Part shown: positions 36,919 to 45,393 of the stretch, piece by piece | How the letters are laid out: each line of letters starts with the position of its first letter | Numbering within the stretch: position 1 is the first letter of the stretch | NCBI GenBank assembly: GCA_031292055.1 | Contig: JARLHV010000094.1 | Location: 1 to 64,000, forward strand | Reading direction: 5' to 3' | Length of the DNA: 64,000 nt | Origin: Desulfosporosinus sp. | GTDB lineage: Bacteria; Bacillota; Desulfitobacteriia; Desulfitobacteriales; Desulfitobacteriaceae | The notes under the pieces: model-generated | What the model was told of the DNA's origin: nothing | The model's input: the letters and a program-made list of their open reading frames with translations, nothing else | The model's database searches: none | Program-made: the position numbers and the translations under genes

Positions 36919-38316
36919 ATGCGTCTTGATCGACAGATTGATTTAATGAAAGATGATATAATCGCAGCTATTCAAGCATGTATTCAGATTAAGAGTGTCA
37001 AGGATGTAGAACATGCCGCCCCCGGTGCCCCATTCGGGCCTGGAATTAAAGAAGCCTTAGAATGGACTTTAGCATTGGGAGAGAAATTTGGCTTTACCGT
37101 TAAAAATGTTGAAGGATATGCTGGTCATATTGAAATGGGCACAGGGGATTTATTGGGTATCTTGGGTCATATTGATGTTGTTCCGGAAGGGGATGGATGG
37201 TCTGTTCCTCCCTATAGTGCGACCATCAAAGATGGTAAAATTTTAGGTCGGGGTGCTTTAGATGACAAAGGACCATCTTTGACGGCACTTTTTGCCATGA
37301 AGGCTATTAAAGATGCCAATATCCCTTTAAACATGAGAGTGCGCCTTATTTTAGGCACTGATGAGGAATCTGGGTGGGCCGATATGGATTATTATCTTAA
37401 AAAAGAAGAAGTTCCGCAAATCGGATTTGCACCGGATGCTGAGTTTCCAGTGATTCATGCTGAAAAGGGCATTCTTCATCTCGAATTGAGTAAATCCCAA
37501 GCAGCATTTTTTCCGCATCTTGTCCGAGTTCAGGGTGGTGAACGGGCCAACGTCGTTCCGGATGTTTGCCAAATTACCTTAAAGGGGATTGCTGACGATG
37601 TCATTATAAAACAATTGAACGATTTTTCTTTTCCAGAAGGAGTTAGCGGTAGACTTAATAGCCAAGAGCGTGAACAGGAGATTAAGCTTACCTTTAGGGG
37701 AGTTGGAGCGCATGGAAGTCTTCCGCAAAACGGCAAAAATGCGATTCTTTACGCCTTACAATTCCTTCGGACATTACCTCTATCCCCTCAAGAACATCAC
37801 GTACTTGATTTTATTCTAAAATACCCTGGCACCGGATTTTATGGAGAAGGTTTGGGAATTGCTTTAAGTGATGAACCTTCTGGCAAACTTTCGCTCAACT
37901 TGGGTATTTTAGAATTGACCTCTGACAGAGTTCGTTTTGTGATCGATATTCGTTACCCAGTTACCTACCAGCGTGACGATGTTTTACTTCCAATTGAAAA
38001 AATTGCTCAGCGTGAGCAGTTTATCATCAAAACTTTAACTCATCAAGCAGCACACCATGTGCCAATAGATAGTGCCTTAGTTCAATCTCTACTCAAAGCC
38101 TATGCCGATGTAACCGGGCTCAAACCTTTTGCCTTTGCCATTGGCGGGGGAACTTATGCTAAAGCGCTTCCCCAAGGGGTTGCCTTTGGGCCGGTTTTCC
38201 CAGGTGAACCTGAAGTGATTCATTGTGCTGATGAATATATATCGATTGATAACCTCCTTCTAACAACTAAAGTATACGCTCAAGCGATACTTAACTTAGC
38301 TGCCGACCCGGGCTAA
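36919..38316 (+). CDS. pepV: M20 family dipeptidase PepV
   Basis: A 465-residue metallopeptidase that cleaves dipeptides in the cytoplasm. Zinc ligands and the catalytic acids are in GHIDVVPEGDGW near residue 85, DDKGP near 116 and GTDEESGWADMDYY near 150. The inserted lid domain (about 185-340) and the C-terminal GGGTYAKALPQGVAFGP region with His complete the fold. GGAGG precedes ATG 36919. It stands alone between the PBP gene and the tRNA, 75 bp from the former. Confidence 0.92.
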   Translation: MRLDRQIDLMKDDIIAAIQACIQIKSVKDVEHAAPGAPFGPGIKEALEWTLALGEKFGFTVKNVEGYAGHIEMGTGDLLGILGHIDVVPEGDGWSVPPYSATIKDGKILGRGALDDKGPSLTALFAMKAIKDANIPLNMRVRLILGTDEESGWADMDYYLKKEEVPQIGFAPDAEFPVIHAEKGILHLELSKSQAAFFPHLVRVQGGERANVVPDVCQITLKGIADDVIIKQLNDFSFPEGVSGRLNSQEREQEIKLTFRGVGAHGSLPQNGKNAILYALQFLRTLPLSPQEHHVLDFILKYPGTGFYGEGLGIALSDEPSGKLSLNLGILELTSDRVRFVIDIRYPVTYQRDDVLLPIEKIAQREQFIIKTLTHQAAHHVPIDSALVQSLLKAYADVTGLKPFAFAIGGGTYAKALPQGVAFGPVFPGEPEVIHCADEYISIDNLLLTTKVYAQAILNLAADPG

Positions 38317-38353
38317 TCCAAGCCACTGTTCCCGAAAAAGGGTGTAGTGAACT

Positions 38354-38408
38354 CGTTTCGCTAAAGCGAAACGTCGAGACTTCGGTGGGAATCTATCCCC
38401 ACCGAAGT
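38354..38408 (+). other. two hairpins between pepV and the tRNA
   Basis: CGTTTCGC/GCGAAACG (38354-38373) is followed by ACTTCGGTGGG (38379-38389) pairing with CCCACCGAAGT (38398-38408). Neither has a T-run. They probably end or stabilise the pepV transcript. Confidence 0.45.
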
Positions 38409-38466
38409 AAAATAAGGAACACCAACTTAGAAAAGCAGGTGTCGTGGAATTGATAAAATATTTAGC

Positions 38467-38495
38467 TTGACTATTTGAGGGTTTAACGGTATACT
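38467..38495 (+). promoter_or_regulatory. promoter of tRNA-Lys
   Basis: TTGACT (38467-38472), exactly 17 bp, then TATACT (38490-38495), 17 bp before the mature 5' end of the tRNA. Confidence 0.7.
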
Positions 38496-38512
38496 TTCAA
38501 TTGTTGTTAATT

Positions 38513-38588
38513 GCGCCACTAGCTCAGCTGGTAGAGCATCCGACTCTTAATCGGCAGGTCCCTGGTTCGATCCCTGGGTGGCGCACCA
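38513..38588 (+). tRNA. tRNA-Lys (anticodon CTT)
   Basis: The acceptor arms GCGCCAC (38513-38519) and GTGGCGC (38578-38584) pair perfectly, with discriminator A and an encoded CCA (38586-38588). The D arm TAGCTCAGCTGGTAGAGC, the anticodon loop CTCTTAA with CTT at 38546-38548, and the T arm GGTTCGATCC are canonical. The first pair of the anticodon stem is T-C rather than Watson-Crick. CTT reads AAG lysine codons. Confidence 0.95.
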
Positions 38589-38606
38589 AAACTTAAGAGA
38601 ATACCG

Positions 38607-38644
38607 ATAGCAAGCGTTTCAATTGAAATGCTTGCTATATTTAT
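38607..38644 (+). terminator. hairpin after tRNA-Lys
   Basis: ATAGCAAGCGTTTCA (38607-38621) pairs with TGAAATGCTTGCTAT (38624-38638) with one G-T pair; ATTTAT follows. Likely terminator of the tRNA transcript. Confidence 0.65.
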
Positions 38645-38665
38645 GCAAATTGGAGCGTAATTATA

Positions 38666-39082
38666 ATGAATGTAGCTTTTTTTCTGATACCTAAAAAGGA
38701 CATTGTCTATCTTAAAGAAAATTCAACAATGCGGCAAGCTCTGGAGAGGATGGAGTATCATAGTTATTCTGCAGTCCCACTCATTAATGATGAGGGGAGA
38801 TATGTCGGCACGATTACTGAAGGAGATTTGCTTTGGAAGCTTAAAAATACAGTCGGTTTGACCTTTCAAAATACACAAGATATTTTTCTGAGCGAAGTGG
38901 AACAACATGTTCAGAATTTGCCGGTAACGATCGAGGCTCAAATAGAAGATTTGATCTCAAGAGCGGTGGTGCAAAATTTCATACCCGTCGTGGATGATCA
39001 ACAGATTTTTATCGGGATTGTTCGTCGGCGAGAAATGATTGAATACTGTTCGAAACTATTGATCCAACAAAAAGGAAAGTAG
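38666..39082 (+). CDS. CBS-domain protein
   Basis: A 138-residue protein made of two CBS motifs (about 8-60 and 75-135), each ending in a GxxxxxDL- or RREM-type turn (YVGTITEGDLLWKL, FIGIVRRREMIEY). CBS pairs bind adenosine nucleotides or SAM and usually regulate a partner; as a stand-alone protein its partner is unknown. GGAG precedes ATG 38666. A bidirectional terminator follows between it and the chemotaxis gene. Confidence 0.85.
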   Translation: MNVAFFLIPKKDIVYLKENSTMRQALERMEYHSYSAVPLINDEGRYVGTITEGDLLWKLKNTVGLTFQNTQDIFLSEVEQHVQNLPVTIEAQIEDLISRAVVQNFIPVVDDQQIFIGIVRRREMIEYCSKLLIQQKGK

Positions 39083-39108
39083 AGGTTAGAAGTCCCAAAT
39101 ACGACATT

Positions 39109-39158
39109 AATTAAGGCGTAAGGACATGATGTATTCATCGTGCCCTTACGCCTTAATT
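39109..39158. terminator. bidirectional terminator
   Basis: AATTAAGGCGTAAGG (39109-39123) and CCTTACGCCTTAATT (39144-39158) are perfect inverted copies, with further partial pairing inside. It separates the CBS gene from the converging chemotaxis gene. Confidence 0.75.
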
Positions 39159-39179
39159 TCATTACAGTATAAAGTTAAC

Positions 39180-40922
39180 TTAGATCCTAAACGTGCTAAC
39201 TCCGGTTTGTAAGTTTTGGGCTAAGTCTGTCAGACTTTGACAAGACAAGTTGATATCATCAATGGAAGCTGTGAATTCCTCAATGGCGGCGGATACATTG
39301 GCCGCTTGAACGGCTGAATCGTCGCTGACGGTAGCAATATGCTGAACTGCAGAAACAATTTGTTGGCTGCCGTCAGCCATTTGATGGATGGAAGAGACGA
39401 TACCACTTACTTTTTCGGAAACTTCATTAACCATAGTCAAAATATCACTTAGGCCCAGACCAGCAGTGTTTACCACATCAATTCCATCATTAACGTAAAT
39501 CTCTTCCTCGTCTATAGCAGAAATCGCGTGATTGATGTTATCCCTGTTTACAATCACTAAAGACGTGATTTGCCCAGTCGCTGCTTTGGCCTTTTCAGCC
39601 AACTTACGAACCTCTCCAGCTACCACTGAGAAGCCACGCCCGTGTACTCCGGCCCGAGCAGCTTCAATCGCGGCGTTTAAGGCCAGAAGATTTGTTTGTT
39701 CGGTGATACCCGTTATTAGCTGGGCAATATTGGCGATTTGTTCAGAACTATCCGAAAGTAAATTGATTGATTCTTTAACAACTTGAGTACCTCTACCGAT
39801 GTTGGCCATTTGCTCAATGGCTTGGGTGAGAGCTCTTTGCCCATTTTCGGTAGAGGTAGTTGTTTTAGTTGTGAGGGCGATAACTTGATGACCCGCCTGC
39901 TCTATCGTTTGTATGTTAACGTTTATTTGTTCTATAGCTGTCACGGTTTGATTGATTGCTCCAGCTTGTGCTTCCGTACCGCCTGCCACCTCGGCAATGG
40001 ACTGCGCTATGTGGGCAGAAGCCTGCGCACTTTGTTCCGTAATATTCAAGAGCTGGTGAGATGAAGCGGCTACATTCGTCGAAGACATTGAGACTCGCCT
40101 TACTAGATCTGAGAGGCTATCCGTCATCTGATTAAAAGCCTGTGCTAGTTGTCCGGCCTCGTCTTTGGATTCGGTTTTAATTTTAGGCAACTTTAGATTT
40201 CCGGAGGCGATTTCTTGCACATTTGTTAGCATGATCTGGAGAGGTTTAGCTATGGCTCTGGCCACCAGTGCCCCAATAATTAAGGCCAGAACTGCAGCAG
40301 CAAGTGGGAACCCAAACAGCAATTTCTCCGCACGGGCAAAATTTAGATTTTCACGGACAATGGTACTTTTCGCTTTCTGAGTGCTAAAGTCCACAAGTTG
40401 AGGAAGTACAGTATTTATATCATCTAAGTATTTGGTAACGTTATTTGAAAAGTAGGGATAGGCTGCAGCCTTGTCATCACTTCTCGTTAGGGCAACGACC
40501 TTTTGCCATTCGTCGTTGTATTTTTGCAGGTCGTCTCGTACGTTGGCTAATTTTGCTACTTCGAAGGGTTCTTTGGCGAGGTTGGCATAGGTATCCAAGG
40601 ACTCTTTGATCAAGCCTTGTAAGACTGTCGTCTGGATAAGTAGGTTTTGTTGCTTAGAAGCGTCCAGGGGAGCCAAGAGTAGCTCTACGTTGACACTGCG
40701 GATCATGCGCACATTGGCATTAGACTCATTAATTAGTTTCACTGAAATCAGAGAGTTCGTATAGACATCGTTCATGGCCACTTTGGCTTGTCGATAAAAG
40801 TAGTAACCCATAAAACTTAATCCGAGCATAAAGACTACCATTAGAAGGACTAAAGCATTTATTTTGTAGAATGTTTTCCTGTTGTAGAACCATTTCCAGC
40901 GCCAACGCCAATGCCAATTCAT
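39180..40922 (-). CDS. methyl-accepting chemotaxis receptor
   Basis: A 580-residue transmembrane chemoreceptor. The N-terminus is odd: [11 protein letters not shown] alternates Trp with basic residues before the first membrane segment (about 23-45). A periplasmic-type four-helix-bundle sensor (4HB_MCP, about 46-205), a second membrane segment (about 208-228), a HAMP domain (about 228-282) and the signalling domain follow. The hairpin tip has [36 protein letters not shown]. It signals to CheA/CheW, which are not in the window. A PhoP-type promoter lies upstream on the minus strand at 41066-41119, so it may sense phosphate or be induced by phosphate starvation. Confidence 0.93.
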   Translation of the reverse strand: MNWHWRWRWKWFYNRKTFYKINALVLLMVVFMLGLSFMGYYFYRQAKVAMNDVYTNSLISVKLINESNANVRMIRSVNVELLLAPLDASKQQNLLIQTTVLQGLIKESLDTYANLAKEPFEVAKLANVRDDLQKYNDEWQKVVALTRSDDKAAAYPYFSNNVTKYLDDINTVLPQLVDFSTQKAKSTIVRENLNFARAEKLLFGFPLAAAVLALIIGALVARAIAKPLQIMLTNVQEIASGNLKLPKIKTESKDEAGQLAQAFNQMTDSLSDLVRRVSMSSTNVAASSHQLLNITEQSAQASAHIAQSIAEVAGGTEAQAGAINQTVTAIEQINVNIQTIEQAGHQVIALTTKTTTSTENGQRALTQAIEQMANIGRGTQVVKESINLLSDSSEQIANIAQLITGITEQTNLLALNAAIEAARAGVHGRGFSVVAGEVRKLAEKAKAATGQITSLVIVNRDNINHAISAIDEEEIYVNDGIDVVNTAGLGLSDILTMVNEVSEKVSGIVSSIHQMADGSQQIVSAVQHIATVSDDSAVQAANVSAAIEEFTASIDDINLSCQSLTDLAQNLQTGVSTFRI

Positions 40923-41065
40923 TTACATTACTCCTCCTATCATAATGAAAAAGAGTTGCCTCCTACGGTTTTAAGTACTTGCTTGATTTGGGCAGCTCGT
41001 TCGGAGACAAAGTTGGGTAACCAATCGTGCTCCGCAGTGGTCACAATAAAGTAGATCATGCCATA

Positions 41066-41119
41066 ATAATAATATCTAATTGTAAAGATTAAATTAACTA
41101 TATGTTAATTTAATGTTAT
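41066..41119 (-). promoter_or_regulatory. predicted PhoP box and -10 for the chemotaxis receptor
   Basis: Read on the minus strand: ATAACA (41114-41119), TTAACA (41103-41108), TTAATT (41092-41097) and TTTACA (41081-41086), all exactly 11 bp apart, then 9 bp and TATTAT (41066-41071). The arrangement matches the boxes at phoB, pstS and pstC. The same DNA also contains the palindrome ATTAAATTAAC-N5-GTTAATTTAAT (41088-41114). Confidence 0.65.
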
Positions 41120-41245
41120 ATTTATCCTCTATTGGCTTTAAAAATTTTTAAATTTCTCAGAAAGGCTTTTTTAAAAGTCTTTGTTAATTATTGCTTAGTA
41201 TAGATAAAAATTTTATACATAAATTTCTATCTAAAATAACTTAAA

Positions 41246-41310
41246 TTTAACAGAACTGAATGGTTTCTTAACCTGAGAATAATACCTCCTTTACAGTTAT
41301 GCCTTAAAAT
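41246..41310 (+). promoter_or_regulatory. predicted PhoP box and -10 for the phospholipase C operon
   Basis: TTTAAC (41246), TGAATG (41257), TTAACC (41268-41273), ATAATA (41279-41284) and TTTACA (41290-41295) fall on an 11-bp period, followed by exactly 9 bp and TAAAAT (41305-41310). The third and fifth hexamers are good; the rest are weaker than in the pst boxes. Confidence 0.55.
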
Positions 41311-41339
41311 TATCTCAAGTACAAAGGAGAGGTGTTGAC

Positions 41340-42050
41340 TTGGCTATGTATGAGAGGATTATTGGTCAGACACTCAGTAAGATGACAAAGTTGCTTCTCG
41401 CTTCAGCGGGTCCCTTGCAATACTTTCTTGACACCCCAGGCGTAACCCATGTTCGTTGTCTGGAACAGGCCTATATTACTTTGGAGCATGATGGAAAAGA
41501 GGATGTCGCTAAATTATTCAATGCCCATCACTCTATGCTGACAAAAGGTTTGTACTGGGCTGACCGTGGTTGGAAAAATGTCAATCATTTTTACAGCCAT
41601 CCAGAAAAACAAGGATTCATTGGCTGGCCGGGTGCAACGGCTGAGTGCCAATACTATTTCAATAGAGCGTTTACTTTTTTTCCAAAGAATGTTGATAAAG
41701 GTATGTTCTTTTTGGGTGCAGCGCTCCATTTGGTCCAAGATATGTGCGTGCCACACCATTCCTTGGGAATTATCTTCGATGGTCACAGAGAGTTTGAAAC
41801 TTGGGCAACTCAAAACTGGCATAAGTTTCCGGCAACGAGTGGTATGTATTTGCCATTTTCTCACCCAGCGCAATGGATTGATTATAATGCTGGCATTTCT
41901 GGACCTTTGTATCCCCTGGTGTCACAGGACGAAGGATGCTCTGAAGAGAGCTATAAAAAGGCGTCAAAAATATTAATCCCTCTGACAATTGCCACTTCAG
42001 CAGGTTTTTTGAATTTTGTTCGTAAGCGCTTAGATGGGGTAACGTTATAA
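41340..42050 (+). CDS. zinc-dependent phospholipase C-like protein
   Basis: A 236-residue protein of the S1/P1 nuclease-phospholipase C fold. Zinc-site features include FLGAALHLVQDMCVPHHSLG near residue 124, EFETWATQNW near 150 and AHHSML near 61. The family cleaves phospholipids to diacylglycerol and a phosphate-bearing head group. Start is TTG 41340 or ATG 41346 behind AAAGGAGAGGTG. There is no convincing signal peptide, only a modest hydrophobic patch (LLLASAGP), so export is uncertain. The following gene encodes a glycosyltransferase of the type that uses diacylglycerol. A predicted PhoP box precedes it. Confidence 0.82.
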   Translation: MAMYERIIGQTLSKMTKLLLASAGPLQYFLDTPGVTHVRCLEQAYITLEHDGKEDVAKLFNAHHSMLTKGLYWADRGWKNVNHFYSHPEKQGFIGWPGATAECQYYFNRAFTFFPKNVDKGMFFLGAALHLVQDMCVPHHSLGIIFDGHREFETWATQNWHKFPATSGMYLPFSHPAQWIDYNAGISGPLYPLVSQDEGCSEESYKKASKILIPLTIATSAGFLNFVRKRLDGVTL

Positions 42051-42136
42051 CTCGTAGAGATTTCAGATTAGTTATCTTCCGGCTGATCTGCTAAGATAAG
42101 GTATCATTAGAAAATCAGAGTTGAGAGGGAGGGCCA

Positions 42137-43291
42137 GTGTTGAAACAATTAAGAATTCTCGTATTTTCGGCAACGTTTGGAAACGGACATTTTCGAGCAG
42201 CAGAAGCTGTTATCGAAGGTATACGTAATAAGGAGCCTTTTGCGAAAATTATTCATTTGGATTTTGGTGATTTCTTGAGTAGGCGCTTCAACACTATGGC
42301 GAAAAACGTTTACATTGAGATGATTAAACATACCCCGAACCTTTGGGGAAAATTTTATTATAAAACGGCTAAACTCCAACCTGAGTCGATGATTCAATGT
42401 TTTTTGAACAAATTAGGCCGAAGTGATTTTCTTAAATACATTCAGGAATTTGAGCCAGATCTCATTGTATGTACTTATCCTACAGTTTCTTCGATTCTAG
42501 CCCAATTGAGACGCGAACAAATTCTTCAGGTTCCGGTGATTACTGTCATTACGGATTATACCGTTCACAGTCACTGGGTGCATCCGGGTGTTGATCGTTA
42601 CATGGTGGCTTGTGAGGAAGTAAAGGAAAGTTTAGTGTCTTGGGGAATCAAAGCGCAATGTATTCTTGTGACAGGGATTCCGATCAGTCCAAAATTCGAA
42701 AGAGAAATGGATCGAGGGCATATTATTTCCAAGTTAGCTTTAAATCCGGATCTTCCTACTTTTCTAGTGATGGGCGGGGCCTACGGAGATTTAGTAAGCA
42801 CAAAAAGAATCTGTAATAAACTCGCGGATTCTCTAGTTCCTGTCCAAGCCATTATTGTTTGTGGAAAAAATAAGAAACTGTATCGCTCTTTAAAAAAAGT
42901 CGTCGAGCGGTCTCTGAATCCTATGGTACGGTTAGGGTACGTACATAATGTCGAAGAACTCATGGCGGTTTCTGATCTAATAATTACTAAGGCCGGAGGT
43001 TTAACAGTTTCGGAGGCGCTTACCAAGCACTTGCCACTTGTTATCTACAAGGCCATACCAGGTCAAGAAGAAGCCAATGCGAAGTTTGTACAACGTATCG
43101 GTGCAGGATATGTTGCGGGCACAGAAGAGGAATTAGAATGTCTTTTAAGTCGTTTGTTGAGTAATCCTAAGGAAATAGAAACAATGCGGGAAAAAGCGGC
43201 TGTAGCTATCCCGGGTCACTCTACTGAACGGGCTGTAGAGAATATGCTACAATTAACCATGCATTTAAAAATGGAGCAAAAAATTGGCTAA
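42137..43291 (+). CDS. MGDG synthase/UgtP-type diacylglycerol glycosyltransferase
   Basis: A 384-residue GT28-type glycosyltransferase. The N-terminus FSATFGNGHFRAAEAV and the domain boundary PVITVITDYTVHSHWVHPGVDRYMV match monogalactosyldiacylglycerol synthase and UgtP (processive diacylglycerol glucosyltransferase). The UDP-sugar site ITKAGGLTVSEALTKHLPLVIYKAIPGQEEANA is near 275-310. It likely makes glycolipids from diacylglycerol at the inner membrane leaflet. GTG 42137 or TTG 42140 may start it behind GAGGGAGGG. It lies 86 bp after the phospholipase C gene, whose product supplies diacylglycerol, which supports a joint lipid-remodelling role. Confidence 0.87.
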   Translation: MLKQLRILVFSATFGNGHFRAAEAVIEGIRNKEPFAKIIHLDFGDFLSRRFNTMAKNVYIEMIKHTPNLWGKFYYKTAKLQPESMIQCFLNKLGRSDFLKYIQEFEPDLIVCTYPTVSSILAQLRREQILQVPVITVITDYTVHSHWVHPGVDRYMVACEEVKESLVSWGIKAQCILVTGIPISPKFEREMDRGHIISKLALNPDLPTFLVMGGAYGDLVSTKRICNKLADSLVPVQAIIVCGKNKKLYRSLKKVVERSLNPMVRLGYVHNVEELMAVSDLIITKAGGLTVSEALTKHLPLVIYKAIPGQEEANAKFVQRIGAGYVAGTEEELECLLSRLLSNPKEIETMREKAAVAIPGHSTERAVENMLQLTMHLKMEQKIG

Positions 43292-43356
43292 ACGTTCTTT
43301 AGCCAATTTTACGTTGTTAAGGAAAGTTAGTCTCTATATAAGTTATCCGTAAAATT

Positions 43357-43410
43357 TTAACAATAAATTTACATTCTGTTCATTCAGACTTTACATAAGA
43401 CTATTAAACT
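43357..43410 (+). promoter_or_regulatory. PhoP box and -10 of the phoB/phoP gene
   Basis: TTAACA (43357-43362), TTTACA (43368-43373), TTCATT (43379-43384) and TTTACA (43390-43395) on an exact 11-bp period, then 9 bp and TAAACT (43405-43410). Suggests autoregulation. The leader to GTG 43531 is about 115 nt and contains a GAAAATA/TATTTTC inverted repeat. Confidence 0.8.
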
Positions 43411-43530
43411 ATAAATAGTCTTTTATAAGGCATATGAAAGAAAATAGACTGGCAGACTGACTAGTTATTTTCTTGAATGTGCCTAAATCCAAATTAGTGA
43501 AGGAGGGCCTTTATTGGGGGGAGTTTTAGT

Positions 43531-44217
43531 GTGATCAAAGTCTTACTTATAGAAGATGACGTTCAAATTCAAGAGCTGGTTCGGTATAATCTGGAAAAAG
43601 AGGGATTTGCTGTTTTTACCGCCTCGGATGGCGAGCAAGGTTTGGACTTTGCTAGGAAAGAGAAACCAGATCTAATAATCCTGGATCTAACCCTACCAGT
43701 GATTGATGGTTATGATGTGTGTAAAATACTGCGGGCCCAAAAGGATACTGCAACGATCCCCATCATAATTTTAAGTGCCCGTAACGATGTAGCCGACAAA
43801 GTAATCGGGCTTGAGCTTGGAGCTGACGATTACATAACAAAACCGTTTAGTCCCAGAGAATTATCTGCCCGAATTAAGGCCAGACTAAGAGAAGGACAAC
43901 GGAAAAATGAACTAACAAACGGTCCGTTGCGGTGGGGGACCTTAGAGATCGTGCAAGAAAGTTACCTTGCTACAATAGCTACTAAGCCTTTAAATTTAAC
44001 GGTCAAAGAATTCGAACTGCTGATACTTTTCGTAGCTAATCCTTACCAAGTCTTTAGCCGTGAATACCTAATTCAGAAAGTTTGGGGCTATCTTTCTAGC
44101 ACGGATAGCAGAACGCTCGATGTCCATATCAGCCATTTACGCAATAAGCTCAAAGCTTTAGGACCAGTCCTTGATTCGGTAAGGGGGGTGGGATATCTCT
44201 TTGCTCGTCGAGAATAA
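43531..44217 (+). CDS. phoP: PhoB/PhoP-family phosphate response regulator
   Basis: A 228-residue OmpR-type regulator. The receiver has the acidic pocket EDD (8-10), phospho-acceptor D52 in IILDLTLPVIDG, and Lys in YITKPFSPREL. The winged-helix domain (about 130-225) ends LDVHISHLRNKL...VRGVGYLFARRE. GTG 43531 follows GGGGGGAG. It sits directly before pstS, so it is the likely activator of the three downstream boxes. No sensor kinase (PhoR) gene is next to it, which is unusual, so the partner must be elsewhere. Confidence 0.9.
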   Translation: MIKVLLIEDDVQIQELVRYNLEKEGFAVFTASDGEQGLDFARKEKPDLIILDLTLPVIDGYDVCKILRAQKDTATIPIIILSARNDVADKVIGLELGADDYITKPFSPRELSARIKARLREGQRKNELTNGPLRWGTLEIVQESYLATIATKPLNLTVKEFELLILFVANPYQVFSREYLIQKVWGYLSSTDSRTLDVHISHLRNKLKALGPVLDSVRGVGYLFARRE

Positions 44218-44226
44218 AAATGATAT

Positions 44227-44280
44227 TTAACTTAAACTTTACATTTATTTCATTGAGACTTTACAAACTTCCAGTATAAT
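44227..44280 (+). promoter_or_regulatory. PhoP box and -10 of pstS
   Basis: TTAACT (44227-44232), TTTACA (44238-44243), TTCATT (44249-44254) and TTTACA (44260-44265) on an 11-bp period, then 9 bp and a consensus TATAAT (44275-44280). Confidence 0.82.
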
Positions 44281-44318
44281 CAATTTGTACTAAAAGGAAA
44301 TTTAAGGAGGAAAAAAAA

Positions 44319-45188
44319 TTGTTTAAAGCTAAATCCAAAATTGCTCTCGTAAGCACAACATTAATTGCTCTGATGGTCCTGGTCGGATGTGGACAAACTG
44401 CTGCTCCAACGACACCAACACCAACTCCAAGTGCTGCAGCTACTATTGACAAGAAAACTATTTCTACTGCAGGTTCTACAGCGCTCCAACCACTTGTTAA
44501 ATTAGCAGCTGATGATTTCATGGCCAAAAATGCTGGTGTACAAGTAAACTTAAGTGGTGGCGGTTCTATGACAGGTCTAAACAATGTGGCTAGTGGTTCT
44601 ATTGACATTGGTAACTCTGACGTTGTTGCTCCAGATAGCATGACAGGATTGGTTGACCATCAAGTCTGCGTAGCTCCTTTCATACTTATTACTAACAAAG
44701 ATGTTACGGTTGACAATTTGACCAAAGCTCAAGCATCAGATATCTTTACTGGGAAAATAACCAACTGGAAAGATGTTGGTGGTAAAGATGAGAAGATTTC
44801 AATTATCGGTCGTGCAGCCTCTTCGGGTACCCGTCTGAATGTAGAAAAAATCGTCATGGACGGTCAGAAAATGTCAGATGCAGCTGCTGCTCAAGATTCC
44901 ACGGGTAATTTGCTCACTGGTGTGGGCCAGACACCTGGGGCAATTGGCTATATCGATGCAGCTTACTTAAAAGACACAGTCCAAGCTCTTAAGTTCAATG
45001 GCGTAGCATACAGCGCGGACGCTGTGACTAGTGGACAATATCCAATCTATTGCTATGAGCACATGTATACTAAAGGGGAAGCAACCGGCACAGTAAAAGC
45101 TTTCTTAGACTATCTTATGAGCCCAGAGTTTCAGGATGTAAACGTTGTAAAAGCTGGATTTATCGCTATCGACAAGATGAAGAAATAA
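44319..45188 (+). CDS. pstS: phosphate-binding lipoprotein PstS
   Basis: A 289-residue extracellular phosphate-binding protein of the Pst transporter. The lipobox is LVGC with lipidated C24, followed by a Thr/Pro-rich linker. Binding-site motifs are the AGSTALQPL loop near 51, SGGGSMTGLN near 80, DIGNSD near 98 and RAASSGTR near 168. TTG 44319 starts it behind GGAGG. The permease genes lie in a separate unit with its own PhoP box, and a terminator lies between, so the binding protein can be made in excess. Confidence 0.94.
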   Translation: MFKAKSKIALVSTTLIALMVLVGCGQTAAPTTPTPTPSAAATIDKKTISTAGSTALQPLVKLAADDFMAKNAGVQVNLSGGGSMTGLNNVASGSIDIGNSDVVAPDSMTGLVDHQVCVAPFILITNKDVTVDNLTKAQASDIFTGKITNWKDVGGKDEKISIIGRAASSGTRLNVEKIVMDGQKMSDAAAAQDSTGNLLTGVGQTPGAIGYIDAAYLKDTVQALKFNGVAYSADAVTSGQYPIYCYEHMYTKGEATGTVKAFLDYLMSPEFQDVNVVKAGFIAIDKMKK

Positions 45189-45263
45189 TACGATCCCTAA
45201 TATGGTTAAGGCTAACTCAATTTAGTAAAGCACTACACACTATCTTTAACATAAGGATGTAAA

Positions 45264-45296
45264 TAGGAGCAAGGTTATTCCTTGCTCCTATTTTAT
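45264..45296 (+). terminator. terminator after pstS
   Basis: TAGGAGCAAGG (45264-45274) pairs with CCTTGCTCCTA (45280-45290) and runs into TTTTAT. Confidence 0.85.
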
Positions 45297-45393
45297 GCCA
45301 TCATATTTGGTATAAATCAACTCTTTATGTGGACCGATACTCATATGGGGAAGTTTCAATATATGAAATAAGATTGACTCTTTCATGTTAATT

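Noticed and set aside
40940..41059. A 39-codon minus-strand ORF (MIYFIVTTAEHDW...) directly upstream of the chemotaxis gene.
   Set aside because: It has no ribosome binding site, and its ATG falls at the predicted transcription start of the PhoP-type promoter, so it would have to be leaderless.
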